Assembly: GCF_014268455.2 (NCBI RefSeq)
Contig: NZ_CP077085.1
Span: 1,736,001 to 1,800,000 of the forward strand
Length of the DNA: 64,000 nt
Reading direction: 5' to 3'
From: Pseudomonas shahriarae
GTDB taxonomy: Bacteria > Pseudomonadota > Gammaproteobacteria > Pseudomonadales > Pseudomonadaceae
Shown: positions 26,227 through 36,091 of the stretch, piece by piece
Numbering within the stretch: position 1 is the stretch's first letter
How the letters are laid out: each line of letters begins with the position of its first letter
Program-made: the position numbers and the translations under genes
The notes under the pieces: generated by a model
Database searches by the model: none
Told to the model about the DNA's origin: nothing
The model's input: only the letters and a program-made list of their open reading frames with translations

Positions 26227-27519
26227 CGTAGCCTTCTCCGGCACCGGCAAATGACTGGCACCCAACACCGCCGGCAGTACTCCGGCCCGCAGGTCATTAC
26301 CACTCGGCTGCTGATACAGGCTCAAACCAAACTCCGGCAGCACCGCCAGTAAGTAGTCAAAAATATCCCCCTGGATCCGCTCGTAATCCGCCCACGCCGT
26401 GGTGCGGGTAAAGCAGTAGATTTCCAGGGGCACACCCTGGGAGGTGGTCTGCATCTGGCGCACCATGCAGGTCATGTTCGGTTGGATATCCGGATGGCTC
26501 TTCAGATAAGCCAGGGCATAGGCGCGGAAGGTGCCCAGGTTGGTCATGCGCCGGCGGTTGGCCGACAACTGCGCGCTGTGGCCCTGGGCTTCGTTCCAGG
26601 CCTTCAATTCTGCCTGTTTGCGGCTGATGTAGTCGGTCAGCAGGTGGACCTGGGTCATCCGCACTTCTTCATCATCACGCAGGAAACGCACGCCGGCCGC
26701 GTCGATAAACAGGCTGCGCTTGATCCGCCGCCCGCCCGAGGCCTGCATGCCGCGCCAGTTCTTGAACGATTCGGACATCAGGCGCCAGGTGGGGATCGAG
26801 ACGATGGTCTTGTCGAAGTTCTGCACCTTGACCGTATGCAAGGTGATGTCCACCACATCGCCATCGGCGCCGACCTGGGGCATTTCGATCCAGTCGCCGA
26901 CCCGCAGCATGTCGTTGCTGGTCAATTGCACACTGGCGACAAATGACAGCAGCGTGTCCTTGTAGACCAACAGGATCACCGCCGACATCGCACCCAGCCC
27001 TGACAGCAGCAACAGCGGCGAGCGGTCGATCAAGGTTGCAACGATGATGATCGCGCCAAACACGAACAGCACCATTTTCGCCAGTTGCACATAGCCCTTG
27101 ATCGAGCGCGTGCGGGCATGTTCGGTGCGTGCGTAGATATCCAGCAGGGCGTTGAGCAGGGCGCTCATGGCCAATACCTGGAACAGAATGGTGAACGCCA
27201 GCGCCACGTTGCCGATAAACAGCGTGCTGGTCTTGCTCAATTCCGGCACCAGGTGCAGGCCGAACTGGATCACCAGCGACGGCGTCATCTGGGCCAGGCG
27301 GTGGAAGACTTTGTTATGGCGCAGGTCATTGAGCCAATGCAGGGCAGGTTGGCGGCCGAGCAACTTGACCGCATGCAGGATCAGGTAGCGTGCCACCCGT
27401 CCGACCAGCAGGGCCACCACCAGCAGCACCAGCAAAGCCAGGCTTGAATGCAGTAGCGGATGTTGGTCCAGGGCACCCCAGAGGTCTTGGACGTTGAGCC
27501 AGAGCTGTTTGATATCCAT
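26221..27519 (-). CDS. Mechanosensitive ion channel, MscS family (YbdG-like)
   Basis: The 432-residue protein has about five N-terminal membrane segments and then the MscS pore helix and beta domain (GLGAMSAVILLVYKDTLLSFVASVQL, NDMLRVGDWIEMPQ and VQNFDKTIVSIPTW). The length and layout fit the medium-sized YbdG/MscK-like subgroup rather than 286-residue MscS. It would release solutes on hypo-osmotic shock or signal membrane tension. Monocistronic, convergent with the EamA gene; the shared 3' region holds a REPIN and a hairpin that reaches its stop codon. Confidence 0.88.
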   Translation of the reverse strand: MDIKQLWLNVQDLWGALDQHPLLHSSLALLVLLVVALLVGRVARYLILHAVKLLGRQPALHWLNDLRHNKVFHRLAQMTPSLVIQFGLHLVPELSKTSTLFIGNVALAFTILFQVLAMSALLNALLDIYARTEHARTRSIKGYVQLAKMVLFVFGAIIIVATLIDRSPLLLLSGLGAMSAVILLVYKDTLLSFVASVQLTSNDMLRVGDWIEMPQVGADGDVVDITLHTVKVQNFDKTIVSIPTWRLMSESFKNWRGMQASGGRRIKRSLFIDAAGVRFLRDDEEVRMTQVHLLTDYISRKQAELKAWNEAQGHSAQLSANRRRMTNLGTFRAYALAYLKSHPDIQPNMTCMVRQMQTTSQGVPLEIYCFTRTTAWADYERIQGDIFDYLLAVLPEFGLSLYQQPSGNDLRAGVLPAVLGASHLPVPEKATL

Positions 27520-27712
27520 GGTTTAACGCGATTCTTCTGTAAGACATGACGGGGCGATTAGAGCATTTAAGTGCTGCAAAGTTGTGCAGGCAGACAAATC
27601 ACCTGACAAAAAACCATCTGTTTGGCCCACTTCGCGTAAAGAAACTCGGCCTGAGCGCCCGAAACCGTTACCCTATGCAGCTGATTTTTTGTATTTCTTC
27701 GAGGTAGCACCC

Positions 27713-29059
27713 GTGTTTTCCCAATTCGCCCTGCACGAACGCCTGCTCAAAGCCGTGGCCGAGCTTAAATTTGTCGAGCCTACGCCTGTGCAAGCAGCGG
27801 CCATCCCGCTCGCGCTCGAAGGGCGTGACCTGCGGGTGACGGCTCAAACCGGGAGTGGCAAGACCGCCGCTTTCGTCCTGCCGATCCTCAACCGTCTGAT
27901 CGGCCCGGCCAAGATCCGCGTCAGCATCAAGACCCTGATCCTGCTGCCTACCCGTGAGCTGGCCCAGCAGACCTTGAAGGAAGTGGAACGCTTCTCGCAG
28001 TTCACCTTCATCAAGTCCGGCCTGATCACCGGGGGCGAAGACTTCAAGGTCCAGGCCGCCATGCTGCGCAAGGTCCCGGATATCCTGATCGGTACCCCTG
28101 GGCGGATGATCGAGCAACTGAACGCCGGCAACCTGGACCTCAAGGAAGTCGAAGTGCTGGTGCTGGACGAAGCCGACCGCATGCTCGACATGGGCTTTGC
28201 CGACGACGTGCAGCGCCTCGTCGAAGAGTGCGTCAACCGCCAGCAGACCATGCTGTTCTCCGCCACCACCGGCGGCTCGACCCTGCGCGAGATGGTCGCC
28301 AAGGTCCTGAACAACCCTGAGCACCTGCAGGTCAATAACGTCAGCGACCTGAACTCCACCACCCGCCAGCAGATCGTCACCGCTGACCACAATGTGCATA
28401 AAGAGCAGATTCTCAACTGGCTGCTGGCCAACGAGACTTATCAGAAAGCCATCGTGTTCACCAACACCCGTGCCATGGCCGACCGGATCTACGGGCGCCT
28501 GGTGGCGCAGGAGTACAAGGCGTTTGTATTGCACGGTGAGAAGGACCAGAAGGACCGCAAGCTGGCGATCGACCGACTCAAGCAGGGCGGCGTGAAGATT
28601 CTGGTAGCCACCGACGTCGCCGCCCGCGGCCTGGACGTGGAAGGCCTGGACATGGTGATCAACTTCGATATGCCGCGCAGCGGCGACGAATATGTGCACC
28701 GTATCGGCCGTACCGGGCGTGCCGGCAACGATGGCCTGGCCATCTCGCTGATCTGCCATGGCGACTGGAACCTGATGTCGAGCATCGAGCGCTACCTCAA
28801 GCAGTCGTTCGAGCGCCGCACCATCAAGGAAGTCAAAGGCACCTACACCGGGCCGAAGAAGGTCAAGGCTTCGGGCAAGGCCGTGGGCGTGAAGAAGAAA
28901 AAGGTCGACGCCAAGGGCGACAAGAAGAAAACCGGCGCCAAGTCGCCGACCAAGCGCAAGATCGCCAACCGGCCGAAGACCGACAACCTGTCGTTGGTCA
29001 GCAAGGACGGCATGGCGCCGCTCAAGCGCCGCAAGCCAGAAGCACCGGCTGCCGAGTAA
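27713..29059 (+). CDS. DEAD-box ATP-dependent RNA helicase (SrmB/RhlE-like)
   Basis: I start this at GTG 27713, with GAGG at 27701-27704 and a family-like FSQFALHERLLKAVAEL start, giving 448 residues; the frame is open upstream to an ATG at 27584 but that leader is not conserved. Motifs present: Q motif TPVQAAAIP, motif I AQTGSGKT, DEAD box VLDEADRMLDMGF, SAT, and motif VI HRIGRTGRAG. The C-terminal 90 residues are a Lys-rich basic tail, as in SrmB and RhlE, that helps binding to rRNA. Likely roles are ribosome assembly or mRNA decay in the cold. A terminator follows. Confidence 0.9.
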   Translation: MFSQFALHERLLKAVAELKFVEPTPVQAAAIPLALEGRDLRVTAQTGSGKTAAFVLPILNRLIGPAKIRVSIKTLILLPTRELAQQTLKEVERFSQFTFIKSGLITGGEDFKVQAAMLRKVPDILIGTPGRMIEQLNAGNLDLKEVEVLVLDEADRMLDMGFADDVQRLVEECVNRQQTMLFSATTGGSTLREMVAKVLNNPEHLQVNNVSDLNSTTRQQIVTADHNVHKEQILNWLLANETYQKAIVFTNTRAMADRIYGRLVAQEYKAFVLHGEKDQKDRKLAIDRLKQGGVKILVATDVAARGLDVEGLDMVINFDMPRSGDEYVHRIGRTGRAGNDGLAISLICHGDWNLMSSIERYLKQSFERRTIKEVKGTYTGPKKVKASGKAVGVKKKKVDAKGDKKKTGAKSPTKRKIANRPKTDNLSLVSKDGMAPLKRRKPEAPAAE

Positions 29060-29073
29060 TACGCCAGCGCACT

Positions 29074-29101
29074 AAAAAACCGGACAATGTCCGGTTTTTT
29101 T
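29074..29101. terminator. Strong bidirectional terminator
   Basis: AAAAAACCGGACA (29074-29086) pairs with TGTCCGGTTTTTT with almost no loop and ends in seven T (29095-29101). It serves the helicase gene and the convergent small gene at 29108-29383. Confidence 0.9.
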
Positions 29102-29107
29102 ATGCCC

Positions 29108-29383
29108 TCAGTTTTTCGCCTTGGCCGCCGCTTCCTTCAACTCCTTGAGTCGCGCCTCGATCAACTGGCACTTGTCGGGAAATTTCGCACTTTCGGTGTC
29201 CAGGTCCATCTGCTGCAGCTCGTCGTTGATTTCCTTGGCCTTGGTCGGGTTCTGCTGGGTGAGGGTGCTGACTTCCTTGGCCAGTTGTTCGCGTTTTTCC
29301 GTGGCTTCTTCCGGGGTACAGGCCCGGGCGGGCAGGGCGCTCAACAGGGCGGCGGCGACAGCCAGTTGCATCAGGGTTTTCAT
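29108..29383 (-). CDS. Small secreted protein of unknown function, 91 aa
   Basis: The protein has a signal peptide ending in ARA before CTPEE and a charged helical mature part rich in Glu, Lys and Gln, with cysteines near residues 22 and 71 that could form one disulfide. No domain is recognised. GGAGG lies just upstream of the ATG on the minus strand. It is convergent with the helicase gene and shares its terminator. Confidence 0.75.
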   Translation of the reverse strand: MKTLMQLAVAAALLSALPARACTPEEATEKREQLAKEVSTLTQQNPTKAKEINDELQQMDLDTESAKFPDKCQLIEARLKELKEAAAKAKN

Positions 29384-29538
29384 GGGGTAGACCTCCTTGG
29401 CGGTGATACCCGGTTGAGAGGGCTGGCCTGTGAAAAGTTCAGTGCAATCACGCCTGTCTACCCGGCTGAACGCCCGCAGCCGCCACAGGTCACAACTTTT
29501 GAAGGCACCCAGTCGGTGTGCCTGCAGGAGGATTCAGG

Positions 29539-29928
29539 ATGAGCACTTACAATTGGGATCTGATCGAACGTCTGTTGCATGAAGTACAGAACGGCGAGGG
29601 CAGCTTTGCCCCGCGCAAATATGCCGAACAGGAAGCGGCCGATAAGGCCACGGCCGGCGAGTTCACTGGCGATCTGGATGCGTTGAAAAAGACCGCCGCC
29701 GATTACGAAGCGCTGTTGTTCAAGCGCGGCTTTATCGAGTCCCGGCCTGAAGACGAGGGCGGCAACGGCGAGAATTTCATTTTGACGCCCTTGGGCGCGC
29801 AGCTGCTGGCATTGATCGACAGCGCCATCCCGGGTAACGATCACCCGCGCCAAGTGCTCGACGAGCAGGCCGACGCGCTGGACCCGGCGACGTTCGAGAT
29901 GGTGGCCTCCAAGGCACAGATCGCCTGA
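29539..29928 (+). CDS. Putative winged-helix regulator, DUF2513-like
   Basis: ATG 29539, preceded by GCAGGAGGATTC, opens a 129-residue protein. It begins STYNWDLIERLLHEVQNGEG and continues with ADYEALLFKRGFIESRPE and ENFILTPLGAQLLALIDS, a layout like DUF2513, a small winged-helix family annotated as transcriptional regulators. The direct family match is by pattern only. It lies about 100 bp before the copper operon, but its role in copper control is not supported by anything seen here. Confidence 0.65.
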   Translation: MSTYNWDLIERLLHEVQNGEGSFAPRKYAEQEAADKATAGEFTGDLDALKKTAADYEALLFKRGFIESRPEDEGGNGENFILTPLGAQLLALIDSAIPGNDHPRQVLDEQADALDPATFEMVASKAQIA

Positions 29929-30026
29929 GCACGCGCAAACTGTCAAATCGGTAATCTGGCGCTAAGCCAACTGACAGGCGCCGATCCCTACTCTGCAGTC
30001 ATTCAATTGACGGGAACGGTATCGGC

Positions 30027-31838
30027 ATGCACTCCAACACTTCTCGACGAACCTTCGTCAAAGGCTTGGCTGCGGCCGGCCTGCTGGGCGGCGCAGGCCT
30101 GTGGCGGCCACCGGTCTGGGCCCTGGCCAGCACCGGGCAGCCGGGTGTGCTGGCGGGCAGCGAGTTCGAGCTGTCTATCGGCCAGACTGCGGTCAATTTC
30201 ACCGGCCACGTGCGCACCGCGCTGACGATCAACGGCAGCCTGCCAGGCCCGCTGCTGCGCTGGCGTGAAGGCGATACCGTAACCTTGCGCGTGCACAATC
30301 GCCTGGCGCAGCCGACGTCGATCCACTGGCACGGGATTATCCTGCCGGCAAATATGGATGGCGTGCCGGGCCTGAGTTTCAAGGGGATCGAGCCGGGCGG
30401 GGTGTATGTCTACCAGTTCAAGGTCAACCAGCACGGCACCTACTGGTATCACAGCCACTCCGGGCTCCAGGAGCAACAAGGGGTCTACGGCCCGCTGGTG
30501 ATCGACCCCAGGGAGCCCGAACCCTTCACTTACCAGCGTGACTACGTGGTGATGTTCAGCGACTGGACCGACGAAGATCCCGCCGCCCTGATGAAAACCC
30601 TGAAGAAACAGTCCGATTACTACAACCTGCATAAGCCCACCGTGGGCGACTTCATCAAGGATGTGGCCGACAAGGGCTGGTCGGCTACTGCCGCCGACCG
30701 CCTGATGTGGGCGAAAATGAAGATGAACCCCACGGATCTGGCGGACGTCAGCGGCACGACCTACACCTATTTGATGAACGGCCAGGTCCCAGCGCAAAAC
30801 TGGACCGGGCTGTTTCGCGCCGGTGAGAAAATCCGCCTGCGCTTTATCAACGGCTCGGCCATGACCTACTTCGATGTGCGTATTCCAGGCCTGAAGATGA
30901 CGGTGGTGGCTGCCGACGGCCAGCCGGTAAAACCGGTCAGCGTGGACGAGTTGCGCATCGCCGTGGCCGAGACGTATGACGTGATCGTCGAGCCAAGCGA
31001 GGCGGCCTACACCCTGTTTGCCCAAGCCATGGACCGTACCGGCTATGCACGCGGCACCCTCAGCCGCCAGCCGGGATTACTGGCGCCGGTTCCAGCGCTG
31101 GCCCCGCGTCCCTGGTTGACCATGGACGATGTGGGGATGGGCGGCATGGACCACGGCGCCATGGGCGATATGCCGGACATGGACCATGGACAGATGGCCG
31201 GGATGGACGGCGGGGTGATGCAAGGCATGTCCGGCATGGATGGGCAGAGCATGGCAGGCATGGACCACAGTGCGATGCCCGGCATGGACCACAGCGCGAT
31301 GGCGGGGATGTCGATGCAAAGCCATCCGGCCAGCGAAAGCAACAACCCGCTGGTGGACATGCAGGCGATGAGCACCTCGCCCAAGCTCGACGACCCGGGG
31401 ATTGGCCTGCGAAACAACGGACGCAAGGTCCTGACCTATGCCGACTTGCGCAGCACCTTTGCCGACCCCGATGGCCGCGAACCCGGCCGCACCATCGAGT
31501 TGCACCTGACCGGGCATATGGAGAAGTTCGTCTGGTCCTTCGACGGGGTGAAGTTCTCCGATGCCGAGCCGCTGCGGCTGACCTATGGCGAGCGCGTGCG
31601 GCTGGTGCTGGTCAACGACACCATGATGACCCACCCCATCCATCTGCATGGCATGTGGAGCGACCTGGAAGACGAAAACGGCCAGTTCATGGTGCGCAAA
31701 CATACGATCGACATGCCGCCGGGCTCGCGTCGCAGCTACCGGGTGACGGCCGATGCCCTGGGGCGATGGGCCTTCCACTGCCATCTGCTGTACCACATGG
31801 AAATGGGCATGTTCCGTGAAGTCCGGGTGCAAGAGTGA
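30027..31838 (+). CDS. copA: Copper resistance multicopper oxidase CopA
   Basis: The 603-residue periplasmic enzyme has a twin-arginine signal (SRRTFVKG at residues 6-13). Copper ligands are in IHWHG (H100, H102), YHSHSG (H142, H144), HPIHLHGMW near 536 and [12 protein letters not shown] near 583-594, so all four copper sites are intact. Between about residues 371 and 432 lies a Met/His-rich block of repeated MDHGAM/MAGMD-type motifs that probably binds cuprous ions. It oxidises Cu(I) and sequesters copper in the periplasm. First gene of copABCD, 10 bp before copB. No copRS two-component genes are nearby. Confidence 0.95.
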   Translation: MHSNTSRRTFVKGLAAAGLLGGAGLWRPPVWALASTGQPGVLAGSEFELSIGQTAVNFTGHVRTALTINGSLPGPLLRWREGDTVTLRVHNRLAQPTSIHWHGIILPANMDGVPGLSFKGIEPGGVYVYQFKVNQHGTYWYHSHSGLQEQQGVYGPLVIDPREPEPFTYQRDYVVMFSDWTDEDPAALMKTLKKQSDYYNLHKPTVGDFIKDVADKGWSATAADRLMWAKMKMNPTDLADVSGTTYTYLMNGQVPAQNWTGLFRAGEKIRLRFINGSAMTYFDVRIPGLKMTVVAADGQPVKPVSVDELRIAVAETYDVIVEPSEAAYTLFAQAMDRTGYARGTLSRQPGLLAPVPALAPRPWLTMDDVGMGGMDHGAMGDMPDMDHGQMAGMDGGVMQGMSGMDGQSMAGMDHSAMPGMDHSAMAGMSMQSHPASESNNPLVDMQAMSTSPKLDDPGIGLRNNGRKVLTYADLRSTFADPDGREPGRTIELHLTGHMEKFVWSFDGVKFSDAEPLRLTYGERVRLVLVNDTMMTHPIHLHGMWSDLEDENGQFMVRKHTIDMPPGSRRSYRVTADALGRWAFHCHLLYHMEMGMFREVRVQE

Positions 31839-31848
31839 GGAGCCGACC

Positions 31849-32691
31849 ATGAACCCTTTATTTCGACCTGTTGCACTGCTGATCGCCACCTGCGCACCGG
31901 TGGCGCTGGCCACTGCCCAAACCATGGATCACAGCCAGATGCAGGGCATGGCGCCCGCCAAGCCGGCGGCCACCAGCCACAGTCGCACGCCGATCCCGGT
32001 GTTGACCGACGCAGACCGTGCAGCGGTCTACAACGCACCGGGTGGGCACAAGGTGCATGACAGCGGTCTCAACTCGTTGTTTGTCATCAATCAGTTGGAA
32101 TGGCAGGGCTCCGACGATGGCAATGCCCTGGGGTGGGATGTCAACGGCTGGGTGGGCGGCGATATTGATCGCCTGTGGTTACGCACCGAGGGCGAGCGCG
32201 CCAAGGGCAAGACCGAAAAGGCCGAGGTCCAGGCGTTATGGGGGCACGCTATCAGCCCCTGGTGGGATGTGGTGGCCGGTATGCGCCAGGACTTCAAGCC
32301 AGGCGACAGTCAGACGTGGGCGGCCTTCGGCCTGCAAGGCATGGTCCTGTACAACTTTGAAGCCGAGGCCACGCTGTTTGTCGGCGACGGCGGCCAGAGC
32401 GCCGCGCGCCTGGAAGGTGACTACGACATTTTGCTGACCAACCAGCTGGTCTTGCAGCCCACCGCCGAGGCCAACTTCTATGGGAAAAACGACCCCGGGC
32501 GCGGGATTGGTTCCGGCCTGGCAGACACCGAACTCGGGGTGCGGCTGCGTTACGAAATCCGCCGCGAGTTTGCCCCTTATGTCGGCGTGACCTGGAATCG
32601 CGCCTATGGCCAGACGGCCGAATACGCCAGGGATGAGGGCGAGGACCGCAACGAGGTGCGCTGGGTCTTGGGTGTACGCCTGTGGTTCTGA
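31849..32691 (+). CDS. copB: Copper resistance protein CopB (outer membrane)
   Basis: The 280-residue protein has a signal peptide (about residues 1-25, ending ALATAQ) and an outer-membrane barrel-like mature part ending in RLWF, with a terminal aromatic residue. A short Met-rich stretch, MDHSQMQGM, follows the signal. It is shorter than plant-pathogen CopB (about 330) because its N-terminal Met-rich region is brief. GAGGAGCC precedes ATG 31849, 10 bp after copA. It presumably binds or exports copper at the outer membrane as partner of CopA. Confidence 0.92.
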   Translation: MNPLFRPVALLIATCAPVALATAQTMDHSQMQGMAPAKPAATSHSRTPIPVLTDADRAAVYNAPGGHKVHDSGLNSLFVINQLEWQGSDDGNALGWDVNGWVGGDIDRLWLRTEGERAKGKTEKAEVQALWGHAISPWWDVVAGMRQDFKPGDSQTWAAFGLQGMVLYNFEAEATLFVGDGGQSAARLEGDYDILLTNQLVLQPTAEANFYGKNDPGRGIGSGLADTELGVRLRYEIRREFAPYVGVTWNRAYGQTAEYARDEGEDRNEVRWVLGVRLWF

Positions 32692-32743
32692 TGGAACACC
32701 ACTTTACTAATAACCTGCCGTCATGAGCGGCCAGGAGCCTTGC

Positions 32744-33118
32744 ATGTCTGTGTTTAAAGCGGTTGCGCTGTGTGCTGGACTGTTGATGAGTGTGCCGGTA
32801 TTGGCACATCCGACGTTGTTGTCTTCATCGCCAGCCGATGGCGCCAAGGGCGCTGCCCCCGCAACCATCGAGCTGCATTTTTCGGAGAACCTGATAACGC
32901 AGTTCTCCGGGGCCAAACTGATCATGACCGCGATGCCCGGCATGGCCCATTCACCCATGCCGGTCAAGGCCAGCGTGTCGGGCGGCAGTGATCCCAAGGT
33001 GATGCTGATCAAGCCCACGGCGCCGCTGCCGGTCGGGACCTACAGGGTGGACTGGCGTGCGGTGTCGTCGGATACCCATCCCATCACCGGTAATCTGGTG
33101 TTCAGCGTCCAGCCATGA
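32744..33118 (+). CDS. copC: Periplasmic copper-binding protein CopC
   Basis: The 124-residue protein has a signal peptide ending VLA before H22. The mature protein begins with histidine, as in CopC, where this N-terminal His is a Cu(II) ligand. Further ligands are SDTHP near residue 110 and the Met-rich loop MTAMPGMAHSPM near 65-76. The beta-barrel CopC fold fits the length. CAGGAGCC lies before ATG 32744. Its last four bases overlap copD, implying tight coupling; CopC delivers copper to CopD. Confidence 0.93.
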   Translation: MSVFKAVALCAGLLMSVPVLAHPTLLSSSPADGAKGAAPATIELHFSENLITQFSGAKLIMTAMPGMAHSPMPVKASVSGGSDPKVMLIKPTAPLPVGTYRVDWRAVSSDTHPITGNLVFSVQP

Positions 33119-34041
33119 GTGACTTACTGGGTATCGCCTTACGGTTTGCGTTGTACCTGGACCTGATGCTGCTGTTTGGCTTGGGGTTGTTTGCTCTGTA
33201 TGGCTTGAAGGCGTCGGAACGAGTGTCCGGTGTGGTCTTGAATATCAGGGGCTGGCTGGCCGGCACTGCCATCCTGGGCGTGCTGCTTTCAATGGCTTCG
33301 TTGCTGGTGATGACGCGGGCCATGAGCGGCGAGCAAGCGTGGCAGGCCCTTGGGCCGCATGTGCAGATGATGCTGTGGCAGACCGAGCTGGGCTTGACCT
33401 GGATACTGCGTATCGGGGCGTTGTGGTTCGCGGTGCTGGCTGTTATGGCCGGTGCGGCATGGCCCACCGGCAGTCTATGGCTGGCGACCTGTGCCGCCGG
33501 TGTCGCCCTGGCGACACTGGCCTGGGCCGGTCACGGCGCGATGAGTGACGGGGCGCTGCGCGCCTGGCACTTGATGGCCGACAGCGCACACCTGTTGGCG
33601 GCCGGCGCCTGGTTCGGGGCATTGGCGGCGTTTGGGCTGCTGTTGCTGCCTGGGAACACGCAGGACATTGCGCCAGTGAGGATCCTGGCCAGGGCGCTGA
33701 CCGGCTTTGAGGTGGTCGGCGCGGTGCTGGTGGCGGTGTTGATAGTCACTGGCGTGGTGAATTACCTGTTGGTGGTCGGGGCGAAGCTGGACGGGATTAT
33801 CCAGAGTACCTACGGCATTTTATTCAGCCTGAAACTGGCGTTGTTTGGGGTGATGTTGGCTATGGCGGCACTCAACCGCTTCCATCTGAGCCCGCTTCTG
33901 CTGCGGGCGGTGGAGACCGGCGAGCAGGCAATGGCCTGTCGTGCCCTGCGCCGCAGTTTGAGCCTGGAGTTTGGCGCGGTGCTGCTGATCCTGGGGTTGG
34001 TGGCAGGGCTGGGGACATTGGGCCCGATGTCGTCCGACTAG
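33115..34041 (+). CDS. copD: Copper resistance/uptake inner-membrane protein CopD
   Basis: This 308-residue integral membrane protein has about eight hydrophobic segments and a conserved His-containing GHGAMSDGALRAWHLMADSAHLLAAGAWFG region typical of CopD. It overlaps copC by 4 bp (ATGA). CopD is thought to move copper across the inner membrane in concert with CopC. It is the last gene of the operon and ends in a 4-bp overlap with the convergent DUF6279 gene, with no terminator between. Confidence 0.92.
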   Translation: MSDLLGIALRFALYLDLMLLFGLGLFALYGLKASERVSGVVLNIRGWLAGTAILGVLLSMASLLVMTRAMSGEQAWQALGPHVQMMLWQTELGLTWILRIGALWFAVLAVMAGAAWPTGSLWLATCAAGVALATLAWAGHGAMSDGALRAWHLMADSAHLLAAGAWFGALAAFGLLLLPGNTQDIAPVRILARALTGFEVVGAVLVAVLIVTGVVNYLLVVGAKLDGIIQSTYGILFSLKLALFGVMLAMAALNRFHLSPLLLRAVETGEQAMACRALRRSLSLEFGAVLLILGLVAGLGTLGPMSSD

Positions 34042-34904
34042 GCCGGGCTGTCCTTGAGGCACTTGAGTGCCTGGAAATCGCTGCGCACCTTAGCGATTCT
34101 CTGCACCAGCTTCTGGCGTTGTTGCACCGTGCTTTCGGCCATCACGTCCACCAGCAGACTGCGGGCTGCGGCTTCGGTCTGGGCATAGGCCTGGCGATAG
34201 TCCGCGGTCCACAGGCTTTCACGGTCCACCAGCAACTGCTCCATCTTGCGTGGGAAGTCGCTGCTGGCCCGTTGATTGACTGCGGCGATGAACTGCGCCT
34301 GCCAATGGGCACGGTTGCCGATCCATTGCTGGTTCTGCGCGCCGAGGGCAGTGGACCAGGCCAGCACACGCTCTTGCTGGCTGGCGCTCAATGGGCCTAG
34401 CCAGGCATCCAGGCGCTTGCTCATGCGCTCGCTACGCTCCTTGATCTGTTGCTCCAGGGGCGGCTTGAGGTATTCGTTCTGGCGTTTGCCCAGGTCCTTG
34501 GTCAGCGCGGCATCCATCTCGCGCACTTGCTGCTCATCCAGCCCGCGCAGCAACTCGATGGCTGATGGGGTGATTTGCCGGGCGACGTCGGCGATTGCTT
34601 GCTTGGCTTCAAGGGCGTGGGCTTGCAGGGCGGCGTCACTGACCTGGTGGCTGTCGACCATCTGCTGCAGGCGGTCGAGCCAGTCCAGGTAGCCAGGTAA
34701 TTGGGTGGTGCAGTGCCAGGCCAGGTGTTCCTTGAGCGTTTCGTTGAACCAGCTTTTCTGCCCGGCGTTCATGTCCAGGTAGTCGTTGAGGGTCCAGGGG
34801 ATGATCACGTCGAGATTGCGATAGGCCAGGCCCACGCGGTTGCAGCCGGCAAGCAGGGCGCTCAGGACCAGTAAAGCAGCCAGGATTCTTAACCGACGCA
34901 GCAT
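34038..34904 (-). CDS. DUF6279 family lipoprotein
   Basis: Starting at ATG 34904 (MLRRLRILAALLVLSALLAGC) the protein has 288 residues and an LLAGC lipobox, so it is a lipoprotein anchored in the inner or outer membrane. The mature part is mostly helical, rich in Gln, Leu and Ala with long coiled-coil-like tracts, as in DUF6279. No function is known. An ATG at 34937 would add 11 residues before the signal and is less likely. It is convergent with copD. Confidence 0.8.
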   Translation of the reverse strand: MLRRLRILAALLVLSALLAGCNRVGLAYRNLDVIIPWTLNDYLDMNAGQKSWFNETLKEHLAWHCTTQLPGYLDWLDRLQQMVDSHQVSDAALQAHALEAKQAIADVARQITPSAIELLRGLDEQQVREMDAALTKDLGKRQNEYLKPPLEQQIKERSERMSKRLDAWLGPLSASQQERVLAWSTALGAQNQQWIGNRAHWQAQFIAAVNQRASSDFPRKMEQLLVDRESLWTADYRQAYAQTEAAARSLLVDVMAESTVQQRQKLVQRIAKVRSDFQALKCLKDSPA

Positions 34905-34970
34905 GGGCGAGTCCTTGCGCAGACCAGGGATGTTCATCTGAACCCGCCGGGGGCGTGACAGTTCAGCCCA

Positions 34971-35693
34971 TCAATAAAACGACCGCTCGGCCTTTAGGGT
35001 CAACAGGCCATCACATTGCGAATTGTGTCCGGAGTAGGCCGAGCAGTCGCTGCCGTTGAGGTTGGAGTCGCTGTAGATCAGGTCCAGGTCCATGCCCATC
35101 CACGGTCGGGAAAATTTCACCGACCAGTCGCTGAAACTGCGGATAGAGCCGCCCTCCACCGAGGCCGGGGCGCCCAACTGATGAGTGGTGTACTTCATGC
35201 TCACGCCAATGCCAAACGGCTGGGTGCCGCCCAGGTCGGCAAACAGGGTGCTGTCGCGACGGTCGGGGTCATTGCCCAGTGACACGCCAAACCGATTGCC
35301 CAGCAGGTTCAGGCCGCCGTAGAACTCCTGGCTGTCGAGGGGGCTCAGCTTGGGGTAGCTGTAGTGAATCATCCCCAGTTCATAGCCCAGGGTCTGGTCG
35401 AACGGGCGCTTGAAGCCCATGTAGGAATCGACTTCCAGTTTGCTCGCGGGCGACAGGCCCATGCTCGGAGAGAACTGGCCGAAGTACAGGCCGCTGGCGT
35501 GGCTCAGGTCGAGGCCGCCGTGAAACGAGTTGCTGCCCGGTGTGGTGGGTTTGACCAGGCCCTGGGCCATGCTGCGGCCGGGCGTGGTGCCCAGTTTCAA
35601 GTCGAAGTCGCCCAGTTCACGCTGGAACACCTGCGCTTCGGCGAGGGGGCTGGCAAGCAGGGCGCTGACCAGAAAAATACAGGGTTTGAGCAC
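34971..35693 (-). CDS. TorF-like putative outer-membrane porin
   Basis: The 240-residue protein has a signal peptide ending AEA before Q21 and a beta-rich mature chain with a Phe-Tyr terminus (ERSFY), suggesting an outer-membrane barrel. Segments SFHGGLDLSHASGLYFGQFSP and VKFSRPWMGMDLDLIYSDSN resemble the TorF (TIGR02001) family of putative porins. It lies 66 bp upstream of the DUF6279 lipoprotein gene on the same strand and may share its transcript. Substrate unknown. Confidence 0.75.
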   Translation of the reverse strand: MLKPCIFLVSALLASPLAEAQVFQRELGDFDLKLGTTPGRSMAQGLVKPTTPGSNSFHGGLDLSHASGLYFGQFSPSMGLSPASKLEVDSYMGFKRPFDQTLGYELGMIHYSYPKLSPLDSQEFYGGLNLLGNRFGVSLGNDPDRRDSTLFADLGGTQPFGIGVSMKYTTHQLGAPASVEGGSIRSFSDWSVKFSRPWMGMDLDLIYSDSNLNGSDCSAYSGHNSQCDGLLTLKAERSFY

Positions 35694-35911
35694 GCTTCAC
35701 TCCATGAAAAGCGAGGAGCAGTAACGGGAGAAATCGGGCAAATGCCCGTTCTAGACGTGTGCAAGCATACCGGCGAAAGTCAGGTATTGAGACCCGTTCG
35801 TCGATTGGCGTGGTTGAATGTGTGTCGGGGGGATGTTGCTGGCTCTAGTCCTAGCGCCTTGATAGGCAAGGCGCTTAGGGACCAGGTGGGCTGCGTAGGC
35901 GGCTTGCGCGC

Positions 35912-36091
35912 TTACTTCTTACCCAGGGTGATCTGCTTGGACGGGCCGAATGTCTGGCCGCTCACGCCCTTGGCGATCTGCTGGATTTCGCCACCGGACT
36001 TGAGGAACGCGGCGATTTGGTTGTTGATCGATTCGCTGGTTTCAACGGCGGGAGCTGGCTTTGCTTTGCTGTTGGATGCTTTTACGCGCAT
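35912..36091 (-). CDS. Small conserved Pseudomonas protein, 59 aa, unknown function
   Basis: The frame runs from ATG 36091 (or GTG 36100, three residues earlier) to TAA at 35912. The peptide begins MRVKASNSKAKPAPAVET, basic and unstructured, and ends with a KSGGEIQQIAKGVSGQTFGP segment and a LGKK tail. I recall similar short proteins across Pseudomonas, but no function. The AGG before the start is too close to the GTG and rather far from the ATG, so the start is uncertain. A perfect TATAAT on the minus strand lies about 100 bp upstream. Confidence 0.6.
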   Translation of the reverse strand: MRVKASNSKAKPAPAVETSESINNQIAAFLKSGGEIQQIAKGVSGQTFGPSKQITLGKK

